From: Aquabacterium commune
Lineage (GTDB): Bacteria > Pseudomonadota > Gammaproteobacteria > Burkholderiales > Burkholderiaceae_C
Length of the DNA stretch: 64,000 nt
NCBI RefSeq assembly: GCF_004362855.1
Contig: NZ_SNXW01000013.1
Span: 1 to 64,000, forward strand
Direction of reading: 5' to 3'
In this document: positions 24,702 through 34,675 of the stretch, piece after piece
Numbering within the stretch: position 1 is the stretch's first letter
Layout: the number at the start of each line of letters is the position of its first letter
The notes under the pieces: generated by a model
Told to the model about the DNA's origin: nothing
Databases searched by the model: none
Seen by the model: only the letters and a program-made list of their open reading frames with translations
Program-made: the position numbers and the translations under genes

Positions 24702-26642
24702 TCATTGCTGATGGGGGCAATTGGGCAGCTTCAATGCCCCCAGTTTGAAGGACCTCGATGCCGTCTGGTAGTAGGCGATCGCCTCATTCAACAGGACCGG
24801 ATCCACGGCTTTGGGCGTCGTCTCCAGCGTCCGAGGATCGACCCTGTAGCTCTCCACCCGTTGCCGAGGCAGCAACACCGTGAGCGTGTTGCTTCGCAGG
24901 TAGCCAAGCGACTGATAGTTACTGACGAAGACCCTTCTCAACGGCTCCTCTTCTTCGAAGAGACAGCGTCCAAAGAAGTAGTCGGCCCCCTTTTTCCCCA
25001 ATAGCTCGACGATCGTGGGGGCAAGGTCCAACTGGCTGACCAGCGGTTCGTATACACCTGGCTTCAGCAGATCAGGCGCGAAGAAAATCAAAGGGATTCT
25101 GTAGCCATCCAGTGGCAACTTGGTCTTTCCCGCCACTGACGCACCATGGTCGGCGACGATGATGAACAGGGTGTCCTTGAACCACGGTTGCGCACGAGCC
25201 CTGTCGATGAAGTCGCCGATCGCGAAATCGGTGTACTTGACGGCGCCGACTCGCCCACCGGGTGACGGGATGTCGATGCGGCCGGCGGGATAGGTGTAAG
25301 GGCGGTGGTTGGACGTTGTCATGATGTGCGCAAAGAAAGGACTGCTTTGCGCCCTTCCCTCATCCAGCGTGCTCAAGGCCTGGCTGAACAGCACCTCGTC
25401 CGCCACCCCCCAGACGTTTTCGAAGACGATGGTGCGCTTGTCCATGTCCGTCCTGTCGATCACCTTGTAGCCGTTGCCCCCGAAATAGGCATTCATGTTG
25501 TCGAAGTAGCCGTACCCGCCGTAGAAAAAGTAGGGCTTTAAGCCTTGAGAGCCAAGCACTTCTCCCAGCGTGGCGAGGTGCTCGTTCTGAGGTCGGCGGA
25601 CAATGGCTTGCCCGGGGACGGGGGGCGTTCCCAACGACAGCGCTTCCAACCCCCTGACCGTGCGCGTTCCCGTGGCATAGGCGTGCGAGAACAGCAGTCC
25701 TTGCTTGGCGATCGCATCGAGCCGGGGCGTCAACCCTCGCGAGTCGCCGTATGCGCCAAGAAATGAAGCCGAGAGGCTTTCCACCGAGATCAGCACCACG
25801 TTCCGTGGACGCCGGGTGAAGGGCCATGCGTGGTTTGCGGCGCCCTTCAATGCCTGAGCAGAAAGATCGGACAGCGGTCTGCGCTGCATCCCCATGGTTC
25901 GAAGAATGCGGTCTGCCTCGCTTTGCGGCATCGTTCGATAAAAGCGATCGAAATCCAGCTCGTTCCGCCGCATGGCCGCCGCCAGCGTGAACAGACCGTT
26001 CCCGGAGATCTCTTCCGCATAGGCGTTGCCTGCCCCTTCCATCTGGTCCACGCTGACCGTAAACCCCGCGATCACGGGCAGAACCACACCCGCTGCCACC
26101 AGCTTGGCGCGCTGGATGCGCGTGATCTTGACGTTGTCCATGTTTCGAACGGCGCCCCGCAAGAACCAGACAATGAGACCAGCCACCACTGCAATGGCCG
26201 CCAAGACGGTTGGAACAGGATAGGACTGCCGGATGTTGCCGATCACCTCCTGCGTGTAGAGCAGGTAGTCGACCGCGATGAAGTTGAACCGTGTTGAAAA
26301 TTCCAGCCAGAAGGTGACCTCCGCTCCGATGCCAAACAGCATGACGAAGACAGAAAACCACAGCCACTTGAGCCGAAGCGTTTTATGCCAAAAGCTGGTT
26401 CGCCAACGATTGGGCAGCACCGCCTCGTAAAGGCAAACCGGCGCGACCAGGAAGGCCAGGGTCGCCAAATCGAACAGAAGTCCCTTGGCAAGCACATAGG
26501 GCCAGAGATCGATGCCGACCTGCCCCGCATCCAGCGTGATCAGCAGGCCGATGCGCAGGCAGGTGAAGGCAGTCAACCAGATGATGGCGATCAGCCAGGG
26601 AACGCCCATGGACCTGAAAGCATTCGTGGGAACTGAAAACAT
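24702..26642 (-). CDS. LTA-synthase-like sulfatase-fold phosphoglycerol/ethanolamine transferase
   Basis: A 646-aa inner-membrane enzyme. About five N-terminal membrane helices (residues 10-205) carry a large extracytoplasmic alkaline-phosphatase-fold domain. This has NVVLISVESLSASFLGAYG (metal ligand Glu near 285), a candidate nucleophile Thr in TGTRTVRGLE (near 324), and VADHGAS (metal ligands Asp/His near 496). Such enzymes decorate membrane glycans or lipids with phosphoglycerol or phosphoethanolamine (MdoB/LtaS class). It sits in the czc block downstream of czcA and two envelope genes, hinting at envelope remodelling during metal stress. The substrate is unknown. Confidence 0.85.
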   Translation of the reverse strand: MFSVPTNAFRSMGVPWLIAIIWLTAFTCLRIGLLITLDAGQVGIDLWPYVLAKGLLFDLATLAFLVAPVCLYEAVLPNRWRTSFWHKTLRLKWLWFSVFVMLFGIGAEVTFWLEFSTRFNFIAVDYLLYTQEVIGNIRQSYPVPTVLAAIAVVAGLIVWFLRGAVRNMDNVKITRIQRAKLVAAGVVLPVIAGFTVSVDQMEGAGNAYAEEISGNGLFTLAAAMRRNELDFDRFYRTMPQSEADRILRTMGMQRRPLSDLSAQALKGAANHAWPFTRRPRNVVLISVESLSASFLGAYGDSRGLTPRLDAIAKQGLLFSHAYATGTRTVRGLEALSLGTPPVPGQAIVRRPQNEHLATLGEVLGSQGLKPYFFYGGYGYFDNMNAYFGGNGYKVIDRTDMDKRTIVFENVWGVADEVLFSQALSTLDEGRAQSSPFFAHIMTTSNHRPYTYPAGRIDIPSPGGRVGAVKYTDFAIGDFIDRARAQPWFKDTLFIIVADHGASVAGKTKLPLDGYRIPLIFFAPDLLKPGVYEPLVSQLDLAPTIVELLGKKGADYFFGRCLFEEEEPLRRVFVSNYQSLGYLRSNTLTVLLPRQRVESYRVDPRTLETTPKAVDPVLLNEAIAYYQTASRSFKLGALKLPNCPHQQ

Positions 26643-26860
26643 CTAAGATGATCCTGATGTGTGTCGGGCGGGTATCGACCCTATTTCCAACACGTCTGAA
26701 AAATGAACGAAGACGTGATCGTTTCAAGTTGAATGGCGATGGCTCACGCCACCGATACCGATTGCTTGCCTCGGTAAGTTGCTTGGTAAATGCAACTCAG
26801 TAAAAGACGCGACGACAATCTCGCCATGCTCTGACCAACCTCACAGGCATATCCGCGAGA

Positions 26861-27370
26861 TCAATATCGAAGTGCGTCCCGTTCCTTGATCAATTTGTCC
26901 AACTTGCGCTGGGCCTGCTCCGTCTCCGAAGCCAACGAGCGCTGACGGCGGCCATACTGTGAAGAAAATCTACGGCCTTGCCGATCCCCCTCCACGACTT
27001 GGCGCCCGGCCTCTTGATCGGACCGACGGCCCCTGAGCTCTTCGTAGGCACTGGTAATCTGGTTGTCCAGATCCTTCAACCGAAGAGATCGCGCAGCAGC
27101 GTCTTTCAGCAACTGCTCTCGCGTCATTGCAAGCGCGCGTTGCGCAGCCTCGGCCTGCTGCGGATCAGCCGGGTGAGGTTCGACAGATATCGCGTAAGAC
27201 CGCTTCGCCTTTGCCTCGGGTTCGTCGCTATAGACAACCTGCCCATTGGGCATGATCGACTTGTAGAGGATGCGTTCCTCAGCCCAGCAGTAAGAGGTCA
27301 TGCAGAGACATGCCAGCGCGATCAGGCTGCTGGCGAGATGTCCAGAGACGCTTCGCATTGAACCGCTCAT
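26861..27370 (-). CDS. Exported DUF4124-type protein with coiled coil
   Basis: A 169-aa exported protein. A signal peptide (about residues 1-30, ending CWAEE) precedes a DUF4124-like motif (ILYKSIMPNGQVVYSDEPE) and then a long charged coiled coil (residues 75-165). AAGGAG lies 8 bases before ATG 27370. It is 76 bases downstream of the 27447 gene in the czc transcription direction. The function is unknown; DUF4124 proteins are periplasmic and often in envelope loci. The 218-base gap after it (26643-26860) shows no gene. Confidence 0.7.
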   Translation of the reverse strand: MSGSMRSVSGHLASSLIALACLCMTSYCWAEERILYKSIMPNGQVVYSDEPEAKAKRSYAISVEPHPADPQQAEAAQRALAMTREQLLKDAAARSLRLKDLDNQITSAYEELRGRRSDQEAGRQVVEGDRQGRRFSSQYGRRQRSLASETEQAQRKLDKLIKERDALRY

Positions 27371-27446
27371 CCATAAGCTCCTTCTTCATTTCTCGCCATT
27401 GCCAAAGCTCACGTGTTCAAACACGTTCCGCAGGCGAACCGCCAGA

Positions 27447-28082
27447 TCAGGGAACCGAGCCTTCGCCACCAGTTGTAGACGGTGGCGAAACCGTACGATC
27501 CAGCACACGCAGAATCCGGCTTTCGTCGATCAGCGCACGGCCTTCCTGACGGGACAAGCGAACCAGGTCGAACTTCTGCCCATACCTTCCCCGTCTGCGT
27601 ACTTCCAGCACAGCGACATCACCTGCGCGCAGTTCGAGGGGGAGGGGCGCGCCCACTCCCTCTTGAATGCGCATTTCATGAAGCCCCGGCGGAACGTCCA
27701 CGGCAACGGCCGAATAAGGGATGAGGCTTTCCAGCGGCTGCCCATTCAACCCCAAAAGCACCAGCCCTTGGATGTCGCCGTCCCGCGCTCGAACGATCAC
27801 CACCCGCCCCGCATCCGGCCGCAATGCCAGGTTGCGCACCTTGACCGCGTCGGAGGACTTCGGTGACGGCCCCGGCACGCAGGTTCTCGTCTTGAGCATG
27901 GTGAAACATATGGGCTTCAGCCGCTTGGCCTCGTCCCTCTCGGGCAGGGCACAGCCTTGCAACGCCGCGGCGGACAGTCCCAGCAAGACCATGTCAGGCG
28001 CATAGAACGTCGCGCGAGTGAAGGCGCGCGCGCTCCCCTCACTGGGCCAAAGCCGGGGCCACCGGCCCCATGCTTTGGTCAT
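27447..28082 (-). CDS. Hypothetical protein coupled to czcA (possible lipoprotein)
   Basis: A 211-aa protein whose ATG 28082 overlaps the czcA stop (ATGA), so it is the translationally coupled gene after czcA. A hydrophobic stretch with a lipobox-like LQGC lies at about residues 34-44 (MVLLGLSAAALQGC); a start at ATG 27992 would make it a classical lipoprotein signal. The remainder is beta-rich, with a segment VVIVRARDGDIQGLVLLGLN and a PPGLHEMRI motif as in DUF2846-like envelope proteins. No known czc component matches it. The function is unknown. Confidence 0.65.
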   Translation of the reverse strand: MTKAWGRWPRLWPSEGSARAFTRATFYAPDMVLLGLSAAALQGCALPERDEAKRLKPICFTMLKTRTCVPGPSPKSSDAVKVRNLALRPDAGRVVIVRARDGDIQGLVLLGLNGQPLESLIPYSAVAVDVPPGLHEMRIQEGVGAPLPLELRAGDVAVLEVRRRGRYGQKFDLVRLSRQEGRALIDESRILRVLDRTVSPPSTTGGEGSVP

Positions 28083-31000
28083 GCCATCGCTCCATCCTCG
28101 TGTGAGTCAGGAGAGGGCTTGGTTTCGGTGGTCTGGGCGTCCTCTTCATCCTTTCGATGGACGATGCGGTAAAGCACAGGCAGCACCAGCAAAGTCAGCA
28201 TCGTCGAGGACAGGATGCCTCCGATCACGACGGTCGCCAGCGGCCTTTGAACCTCCGCGCCCGTGCCGGTGGCCAGGGCCATCGGCACGAAGCCCAGCGA
28301 TGCCACCAACGCGGTCATCAGGACAGGCCTCAGCCGCGTCAAGGCGCCCTCGTGGATGGCCTCGTCAAGCGACCGCCCTTCGTCACGCAAGTTGCGAATG
28401 AAGGAGATCATCACCAGCCCGTTCAGCACGGCCACCCCAGACAGTGCGATGAATCCGATGGCCGCCGAGATCGACAAGGGGATGTCCCGCAGCCACAGGG
28501 CCAGGATGCCCCCCGTCAGCGCGAACGGGATCCCGGTGAACACCAGCAAGCCGTCCTTCACGTTGCCGAACATGGCAAAGAGCAGCACGAAAACCAGCAG
28601 CAATGACACCGGCACGACGATCTGCAGGCGCTGCGTGGCGGACTGCAGGTTCTCGAACTGGCCGCCCCACACGGTCCAATAGCCCGTGGGGATCTTGACC
28701 GCTTCCAGCGCCTTCTGGGCATCCCCGACAAAGGTGCCGATGTCACGGCCACGCACATTGGCGCTGATGACGATGCGGCGCTTGCCGTTCTCACGACTGA
28801 CCTGGTTGGGACCGGGCGCCGAGTCGATGGAAGCCACCTCGGACAGCGGAATGAAGCGCGCGCCCTCGCCGTCTCCACCCTTCAAGGCGATGGGGAGGCG
28901 TCGAACGGCTTCCAGGTCCGTGCGGACGTCTTCAGGCAGGCGCACGACGATGTCGAAGCGACGGTCGCCCTCGAACAGCGTCCCAGCCTCCTTGCCACCC
29001 ACGGCCGTGGCCAGCGTGTCCTGGATGTCGCCGATGTTCAGGCCATAGCGCGTCGCCTTCTCGCGGTCGATGTTGATGGTCAGCATGGGCAGGCCCGTGG
29101 TCTGTTCCACCTTCACCTCGGACGAGCCCGGGATGCCTTGCAGCACCTTCGCGATCTGGTTGGCCGTGTTGTTGAGGACATCCATGTCATCGCCGAACAG
29201 CTTGACCGCGACGTCACTGCGCACCCCGGAGATCAACTCGTTGAAGCGCAACTGGATCGGCTGGGAGAACTCGTAGTTCTGCCCCGGCAGCTTGGCCACT
29301 TCCGCTTGAACGGCGGCCAAAATCTCGTCGCGTGTCTTGCGCGGCTCGGGCCACTTGTCCACCGGCTTGAGCATCACGTACCCGTCCGAAATGTTGGGCG
29401 GCATCGGGTCGGCCGCAATCTCGGCGGTACCGGTGCGTGCAAACACACGCTCGATCTCCGGGAACTTGGCCTTCAGATGGCTTTCCAGCTTGGTTTGCAT
29501 GGCCACCGACTGGGTCAAGCTGGTGCCGGGAATGCGCAGCGCCTGCACAGCGAAGTCGCCCTCGTTCAGACTGGGCACAAACTCGCTGCCCATGCGAGAA
29601 GCCACCACGGCGCAGACCAGAACGAGCACAGCAGCCGCCGTCAGAACGACGGGCTTGGCACCCATCACCGTGTTCAGCATGGGCTCATACCAGCGCTTGG
29701 CGGTGCGGATCACCACGTTTTCGGTCTCCGACACCTTCTTGCCGATGAACAGCGCCACGGCAGCGGGGATGAAGGTGATGGACAGGATCATGGCACCCAA
29801 CAACGCCGTCACCACGGTGAACGCCATCGGATGGAACATCTTGCCTTCCACACCGGCCAACGCGAAGATGGGCAGGTAGACGATCATGATGATCAGTTGC
29901 CCGAACAGCAGCGGACGACGGGCCTCCTGCGAAGCCGCGAAGACTTCATGGAAGCGCTCTCGCAAGGTCAACTCTCGGCCGTGATGCGCCTGCGCATGCG
30001 CCAGGCGGCGCACGCAGTTCTCCACGATCACCACCGCGCCATCGACGATGATCCCGAAGTCCAGCGCACCCAGACTCATCAGGTTCGCACTGACCTTCTG
30101 GCTGACCATGCCGCTGAAGGTGAAGAGCATGGACAGCGGGATCACCATGGCGGTGATCACCGCGGCCCGCATGTTGCCCAGGAACAGGAAGAGGATGGCG
30201 ATCACCAAAATGGCGCCTTCCATCAGGTTCTTCTTCACCGTGGCGATCGCCTTGTCCACCAGGACGGTCCGGTCGTAGACGGTCACGGCATGAACACCAG
30301 TTGGCAGGGACTTGTTGATCTCCGCCATCTTGATGTCAACTGCTTGCGAAACCTTGCGGCTGTTCTCGCCAATGAGCATGAACACGGTGCCCAGGACGAC
30401 CTCTCGGCCGTTGTCAGTGGCGGCGCCCGTGCGCAACTCCTTGCCCTGCCCCACTTCCGCGATGTCGCGGATGCGGATGGGCACATCCGTCGTCTGCTTG
30501 ACGATGATGCTGCCCAGGTCCTGGGTGCCACGCACCTGCCCCGGTGCCCGGATCAGGTACTGCTCGCCTTCGCGTTCGATGTAGCCCGCACCGACGTTGC
30601 CGTTGTTGCGCTCCAGGGCATTGACCACGTCGCCCAACGTCAGGCCATGCGCCATGAGCTTCTCGGGGCTGGGCGCGACCTGGTATTCCTTGGCATAGCC
30701 GCCGATGGAATTGATCTCGGTCACGCCTGTCACATTGCGCAGTTGAGGCTTGATGATCCAGTCCTGGATCTCGCGCAAGTCAGTCGGCGTGTAAGCCGTG
30801 CCATCCGGCTTCTTGGCGCCGTCCTTGGCTTCGACGGTCCACATGTAAATCTCGCCCAAGCCTGTGGAGATGGGCCCCATGGCTGGGGTGACGCCTTGCG
30901 GCAGCCGCTCCTTGGCTTCCTGGATCCGCTCGTTCACCAGTTGGCGCGCGAAGTACAGGTCGGTGCCGTCCTTGAAGATCACGGTGATCTGGGACAGGCC

Positions 31001-31264
31001 GTAGCGCGACAGAGAGCGAGTCTGCTCCAAGCCGGGCAGGCCCGCCATCACCGTTTCCAGCGGGTAGGTCACGCGCTGCTCGGTTTCCAGCGGCGAATAG
31101 CCGGGTGTCTGGGTGTTGATCTGGACCTGGACGTTGGTGATATCCGGCACGGCATCGATGGGCAGCTTTTGATAGCTGAAGACGCCCAGAGCGGCCATGC
31201 CGAAGACGGCCAGCAGCACAAGCCAGCGCTGCTCAATGGCAAATCGGATGATGCGTTCAAACAT
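28079..31264 (-). CDS. czcA: Heavy-metal RND efflux pump CzcA
   Basis: A 1061-aa proton-driven inner-membrane RND transporter of the HME family, exporting Co, Zn or Cd with CzcB and CzcC. Twelve membrane segments are inferred; the helix-IV proton-relay motif DFGIIVDGAVVIVEN (about residues 400-415) identifies the CzcA subgroup. It begins MFERIIRFAIEQRW and is full length, unlike the fragment at 1948-3320. The start is 18 bases after czcB. The order on the minus strand is czcI, czcC, czcB, czcA, as in Cupriavidus. Confidence 0.95.
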   Translation of the reverse strand: MFERIIRFAIEQRWLVLLAVFGMAALGVFSYQKLPIDAVPDITNVQVQINTQTPGYSPLETEQRVTYPLETVMAGLPGLEQTRSLSRYGLSQITVIFKDGTDLYFARQLVNERIQEAKERLPQGVTPAMGPISTGLGEIYMWTVEAKDGAKKPDGTAYTPTDLREIQDWIIKPQLRNVTGVTEINSIGGYAKEYQVAPSPEKLMAHGLTLGDVVNALERNNGNVGAGYIEREGEQYLIRAPGQVRGTQDLGSIIVKQTTDVPIRIRDIAEVGQGKELRTGAATDNGREVVLGTVFMLIGENSRKVSQAVDIKMAEINKSLPTGVHAVTVYDRTVLVDKAIATVKKNLMEGAILVIAILFLFLGNMRAAVITAMVIPLSMLFTFSGMVSQKVSANLMSLGALDFGIIVDGAVVIVENCVRRLAHAQAHHGRELTLRERFHEVFAASQEARRPLLFGQLIIMIVYLPIFALAGVEGKMFHPMAFTVVTALLGAMILSITFIPAAVALFIGKKVSETENVVIRTAKRWYEPMLNTVMGAKPVVLTAAAVLVLVCAVVASRMGSEFVPSLNEGDFAVQALRIPGTSLTQSVAMQTKLESHLKAKFPEIERVFARTGTAEIAADPMPPNISDGYVMLKPVDKWPEPRKTRDEILAAVQAEVAKLPGQNYEFSQPIQLRFNELISGVRSDVAVKLFGDDMDVLNNTANQIAKVLQGIPGSSEVKVEQTTGLPMLTINIDREKATRYGLNIGDIQDTLATAVGGKEAGTLFEGDRRFDIVVRLPEDVRTDLEAVRRLPIALKGGDGEGARFIPLSEVASIDSAPGPNQVSRENGKRRIVISANVRGRDIGTFVGDAQKALEAVKIPTGYWTVWGGQFENLQSATQRLQIVVPVSLLLVFVLLFAMFGNVKDGLLVFTGIPFALTGGILALWLRDIPLSISAAIGFIALSGVAVLNGLVMISFIRNLRDEGRSLDEAIHEGALTRLRPVLMTALVASLGFVPMALATGTGAEVQRPLATVVIGGILSSTMLTLLVLPVLYRIVHRKDEEDAQTTETKPSPDSHEDGAMA

Positions 31265-31282
31265 GATGGGTGGACCTCGCGC

Positions 31283-32695
31283 TCAATGCTCGTGCTCGGC
31301 CGAAGCCTTGCCGATTTCAGCTTTGATGACGAAGCTGTTCGTCGCCGCATAGCGGGTACCGGCGCTCAAGCCCTTGACGACTTCGGTGCGCTTGCCATCG
31401 GTGTGGCCGACTTCCACGGGCTTGGCCTGGAAGCCGCCCGGTACTTCGACGAACACGACTTGGCGGCCTTCCATGGTCTGCACCGCGCCAGCCGTCACGG
31501 TCACGGGTGCTTCCGCCTCGCCGGAAGTCACCGCGACATTGACGAACAGGCCGGGACGCCACGAAAGGTCGGGATTGGTCAACACCACCCGGGCGGTGGC
31601 TGTGCGCGTCTGCTCGCCAATCAGCGATCCGACGTAGGTCACGGTGCCCTTTGCCGTGGCGTCGAAGGAACTGGATCGCACGGTGACCTTCTCGCCCACC
31701 TTCACCAGGTTCAGGTCCTTGGCAGGCACGTTGATCGTTGCCCAAACGGTGGACAAGTCGGACAGAGTGAACACATTGGCGTCTTCCTTGACCGACTCGC
31801 CCAGCGCGATGTGCTTCTCGACCACGACCGCGTCAAACGGCGCGCGCAGCTCGTAGCGATTCAATGCGCCAGCCGAAGGCGAGGCACCCAATGCCTTGAG
31901 CTTCTGGTTGGCGTTGTTGACGGCAATCTCGGCTTCGCGCAGGGCCTGCGTCGCCTGCAGGACGTCCATCTGGGGCGAGATCTTGTCTTCGAAGAGCTTC
32001 TTCTCTCGGTCGTAGGTGGTTTGCGCCAAGGTCAGGCGCTTCTGGGCCGCCTGCAACTCGCTGCGCTGTTCAGACAGCACCACGCTGGAAATAACCGCGA
32101 GGACCTGGCCCTTCTTGACCTGCTGCCCCAGGTTGGCCGACACCGATTCGACAACGCCACCGACACGGGGCACAACGTGTGCCGTGCGATCCTCGTTGAA
32201 CTTGATTTCGCCGGACAGCTGCACCGTCGAAAGGATCTTGCCAGGTTGGGCAGCTTGGACCTCGACACCGGCCGCCGCGATCTGCTGAGCATTCAGCGAG
32301 ACGGGCTCTTCCTCGCCTTCCTTTTGCTTGCCGGCGTTGGCGGCGGCAGCGCCCTTTTCAGGAGCGGTTTCGCCTTCATGCTTGTCATGCGCCCCATGCT
32401 CCTCGGCCTTCTCATGGTGTTCCTTGTCATCGTGTCCCTTGGCCTCGTCGTGGCCGGACTCGGACTTCTTCTCGCCGTGGTGCTCGGCGTCATCGTGTCC
32501 CTTGGACTCACCGTGACCGTGGCCATGGCTCTCCTCGGCCGCTTCGCCGGCAGGCGCGCTGGCAGACCGCGTCAGCACAAATGCGCTGGCGCCCAACCCC
32601 GCCAAAACGATGGCGATGATGGCAACGAGTTGCTTTTGGCTGATGCGCCCAGCCTGGCGTTGTGATTGGGAGCGTGTCATGCGATGCTTTCTCAT
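31283..32695 (-). CDS. czcB: Membrane fusion protein CzcB with His/Asp/Glu-rich insert
   Basis: A 470-aa periplasmic adaptor of the CzcCBA pump. An N-terminal membrane anchor (about residues 20-42) is followed by a striking region rich in His, Asp, Glu and Lys (residues about 55-125, e.g. SHGHGHGESKGHDDAEHHGE), then the barrel-sandwich/hairpin fold (LSGEIKFNEDRTAHVVPRVG). The acidic His tract probably collects metal. It overlaps the czcC stop by ATGA and is followed by czcA. Confidence 0.93.
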   Translation of the reverse strand: MRKHRMTRSQSQRQAGRISQKQLVAIIAIVLAGLGASAFVLTRSASAPAGEAAEESHGHGHGESKGHDDAEHHGEKKSESGHDEAKGHDDKEHHEKAEEHGAHDKHEGETAPEKGAAAANAGKQKEGEEEPVSLNAQQIAAAGVEVQAAQPGKILSTVQLSGEIKFNEDRTAHVVPRVGGVVESVSANLGQQVKKGQVLAVISSVVLSEQRSELQAAQKRLTLAQTTYDREKKLFEDKISPQMDVLQATQALREAEIAVNNANQKLKALGASPSAGALNRYELRAPFDAVVVEKHIALGESVKEDANVFTLSDLSTVWATINVPAKDLNLVKVGEKVTVRSSSFDATAKGTVTYVGSLIGEQTRTATARVVLTNPDLSWRPGLFVNVAVTSGEAEAPVTVTAGAVQTMEGRQVVFVEVPGGFQAKPVEVGHTDGKRTEVVKGLSAGTRYAATNSFVIKAEIGKASAEHEH

Positions 32696-33990
32696 GGCTT
32701 GGACGTCGTCTGTTCTTCGCCGCTGGTCCCCAGCAGGCGATCGATGTTGGCGTTGGTGCGGTACAGCTCATTGAGCGCACGCAGGTACTGGGCGCGGGCC
32801 TGGAGCAAGGTCCGTTGGGCATCCAGGGCGTCGAGGAAGCTGAACTTGCCCAGCTCGAAGCCGGTCGTGGCGGCCTGCCACGCGCTCTCGGCGCCCGGCA
32901 GCACCTCGCTGCGCAGAACGTCCACCTCAGCCTGGGCGAAGCGCTGACGCTCCGTCAATTGCACCCACTCGGTCTCGACGCGGATCCGCGTTGCCTGGAA
33001 GTCCGCTTCGGCCTTGTCATGCAGGCGCAAGGCCTGCAGCAGGTTGCCGCGGTTGGTATCAAGCACAGGAATCGGAATGGCCAGGCCGATCACCGCCTGG
33101 TTGCGCCCGACCTGCTGATCGCGTTTGGCACCTAATGTCACGGTGACGTCCGGAACGCGGCGGGCTTCCTCAAGCTCGACCATGGCCTGCCGCTTATCGA
33201 CCTCCAGGCGTGCCTGCCGCAGCACCGGTACATCTGACAGCTGAGAAGCCTCCAGATTGCGAGCGGCTGGCTGGACACCCGATTGCCAGACCAGCGTCTG
33301 AGCACGAACGGCAGATGCTGGTCCCAGCAGGGCTGCCAGCCCTTGGCGAGCGGATCGAAGTTCGCTCTGCGCTTGAAGCAGCTCCAGCCGGACACCAGCG
33401 TGAGCAACCTTCGCCCGCGTCTCATCCACCGCAGAGACCTTGCCGGCCTGAACGCGCTTGGAGACCGCATCCGTGCCACGCATGGACAAGTCGACGGAGG
33501 CCTGCGCCAACTTCACACGTTCCTGAGCGATGGCGGCAGCAAAGAACGCATCGGCCACATCCGCCCTGATCTGCGCGCGCCGCCCTTCGATGTCCACGGC
33601 GGTTTGAGCCCGCGCGGCCTCGGCGACCGAGATCCGTGCTAACCGTTTACCGCCAAGCTCAATGGGCTGGCTCAACTGCACCGTGGTCGTCCGGCTGTCT
33701 CGCCGCGTGTCTTCCAGCAGTGCCTGGACTTCAGGATTGGGACGCGCACCCGCTTGAATGACGGCCCCTTCGCTGGCCGCCAGTTCCTGCTGGTTCGCCA
33801 CGATTTGAGGACTGAACTGAAGCGCCAGCCTGATGGCCTCGCTCAGCGTCAAGGGCTGCGCCACGGGCGCCGCCTTGTGCACGGCTTGCCCATCCGAATT
33901 GGACGGGCTAACTTGAGCAAAGGTGGCGGAAGAATAAAGTGTGGCCGTGACCAACGCGAACGTCGTCATCGGCACCATGTGCCTGTACAT
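32692..33990 (-). CDS. czcC: Outer-membrane efflux protein CzcC
   Basis: A 432-aa TolC-family outer membrane channel. The signal peptide (residues 1-25, ending ATFAQ) is followed by two OEP repeats; segments such as LTLSEAIRLALQFSPQIVANQQEL and QRTLLQARAQYLRALNELYR are typical. It ends GTSGEEQTTSKP. The start lies 110 bases after czcI; the end overlaps czcB. Exports metal across the outer membrane with CzcA/CzcB. Confidence 0.93.
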   Translation of the reverse strand: MYRHMVPMTTFALVTATLYSSATFAQVSPSNSDGQAVHKAAPVAQPLTLSEAIRLALQFSPQIVANQQELAASEGAVIQAGARPNPEVQALLEDTRRDSRTTTVQLSQPIELGGKRLARISVAEAARAQTAVDIEGRRAQIRADVADAFFAAAIAQERVKLAQASVDLSMRGTDAVSKRVQAGKVSAVDETRAKVAHAGVRLELLQAQSELRSARQGLAALLGPASAVRAQTLVWQSGVQPAARNLEASQLSDVPVLRQARLEVDKRQAMVELEEARRVPDVTVTLGAKRDQQVGRNQAVIGLAIPIPVLDTNRGNLLQALRLHDKAEADFQATRIRVETEWVQLTERQRFAQAEVDVLRSEVLPGAESAWQAATTGFELGKFSFLDALDAQRTLLQARAQYLRALNELYRTNANIDRLLGTSGEEQTTSKP

Positions 33991-34100
33991 CGAATTCTCC
34001 GGGTTGTGGGAACAACAACAAGAAGGAATCCGGCGAGAGAGGCCATGGCCTCGCTAACTGAAGACAGGAAAAAAGCTTGCGCAGCAGCCGTCTCGCCGAA

Positions 34101-34478
34101 TCAAACGGCGAGACGTATGTCGGGACGCTCGGGTCCCGCTGGAATGTTAGAGGCGTAGCCCTCGATCGAGTGGCCAAACCATTCCCTGCCGGACGCCACC
34201 TCAGGGGTGTGCGTCTCACTGACCGGCGAGGCAGCGCTCATGTGGCAGACGGTGCAGTCGTTGTCGGCACTGGCCTTCTTGTCGCCGCCGCTCTTGTCCT
34301 TTGCGGCTTTATCGCCAGGACGCTCCCCATGCTGCGGATCGAGATGGATGTGCTCGTGGTGCCCAAAATGGCGCTGCGCGGCAGGGTTGCTTTCATGCTG
34401 GCAATAGCTGGCCACCGCAGCCCAGGACATCTGGAGCGGAAACCAAATCAGCAGGAACAAGCAAAGCAAGCGACGCAT
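34101..34478 (-). CDS. czcI: CzcI-like periplasmic protein, copy 1
   Basis: A 125-aa exported small protein, first gene of czcICBA. The signal peptide MRRLLCLFLLIWFPLQMSWA is followed by SYCQHESNPAAQRHFGHHEHIH and a CTVCHMS site, the pattern of CzcI from Cupriavidus. CzcI is thought to help control czc expression by sensing or buffering periplasmic metal. Two more relatives lie at 36884 and 39001. An imperfect 9-bp inverted repeat (34531-34539 and 34556-34564) upstream may be an operator. Confidence 0.88.
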   Translation of the reverse strand: MRRLLCLFLLIWFPLQMSWAAVASYCQHESNPAAQRHFGHHEHIHLDPQHGERPGDKAAKDKSGGDKKASADNDCTVCHMSAASPVSETHTPEVASGREWFGHSIEGYASNIPAGPERPDIRLAV

Positions 34479-34530
34479 GGAGCGGCAAGTATAGGTTGAA
34501 AAAATGTCTTGTGGATCAGAAATGAGTTAA

Positions 34531-34564
34531 GCCTGACAAATGCACGTGAAGGAAGTTGTCTGGC
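34531..34564. promoter_or_regulatory. Inverted repeat upstream of czcI
   Basis: GCCTGACAA (34531-34539) and TTGTCTGGC (34556-34564) are inverted 9-mers with one mismatch, 16 bases apart, located 53-86 bases upstream of the czcI start. The TGACAA/TTGTC half-sites resemble those of the CzcR-type boxes in this region. Confidence 0.4.
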
Positions 34565-34675
34565 ATGTACATCGACTGAAGATCCAATCTCTTTGAATCA
34601 ATTGAAATCCCTGTAGCGACTACAGAGTCAATACCCTTCGCCAAGATTTCTGTGATTTTTTCACAGGGCAATGAG

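Noticed and set aside
29138-32665. A 1175-codon plus-strand open frame opposite czcA and czcB
   Set aside because: It is the antisense shadow of czcA/czcB, rich in His, Gln, Arg and Asp as expected from GC-rich complement, with no domain.
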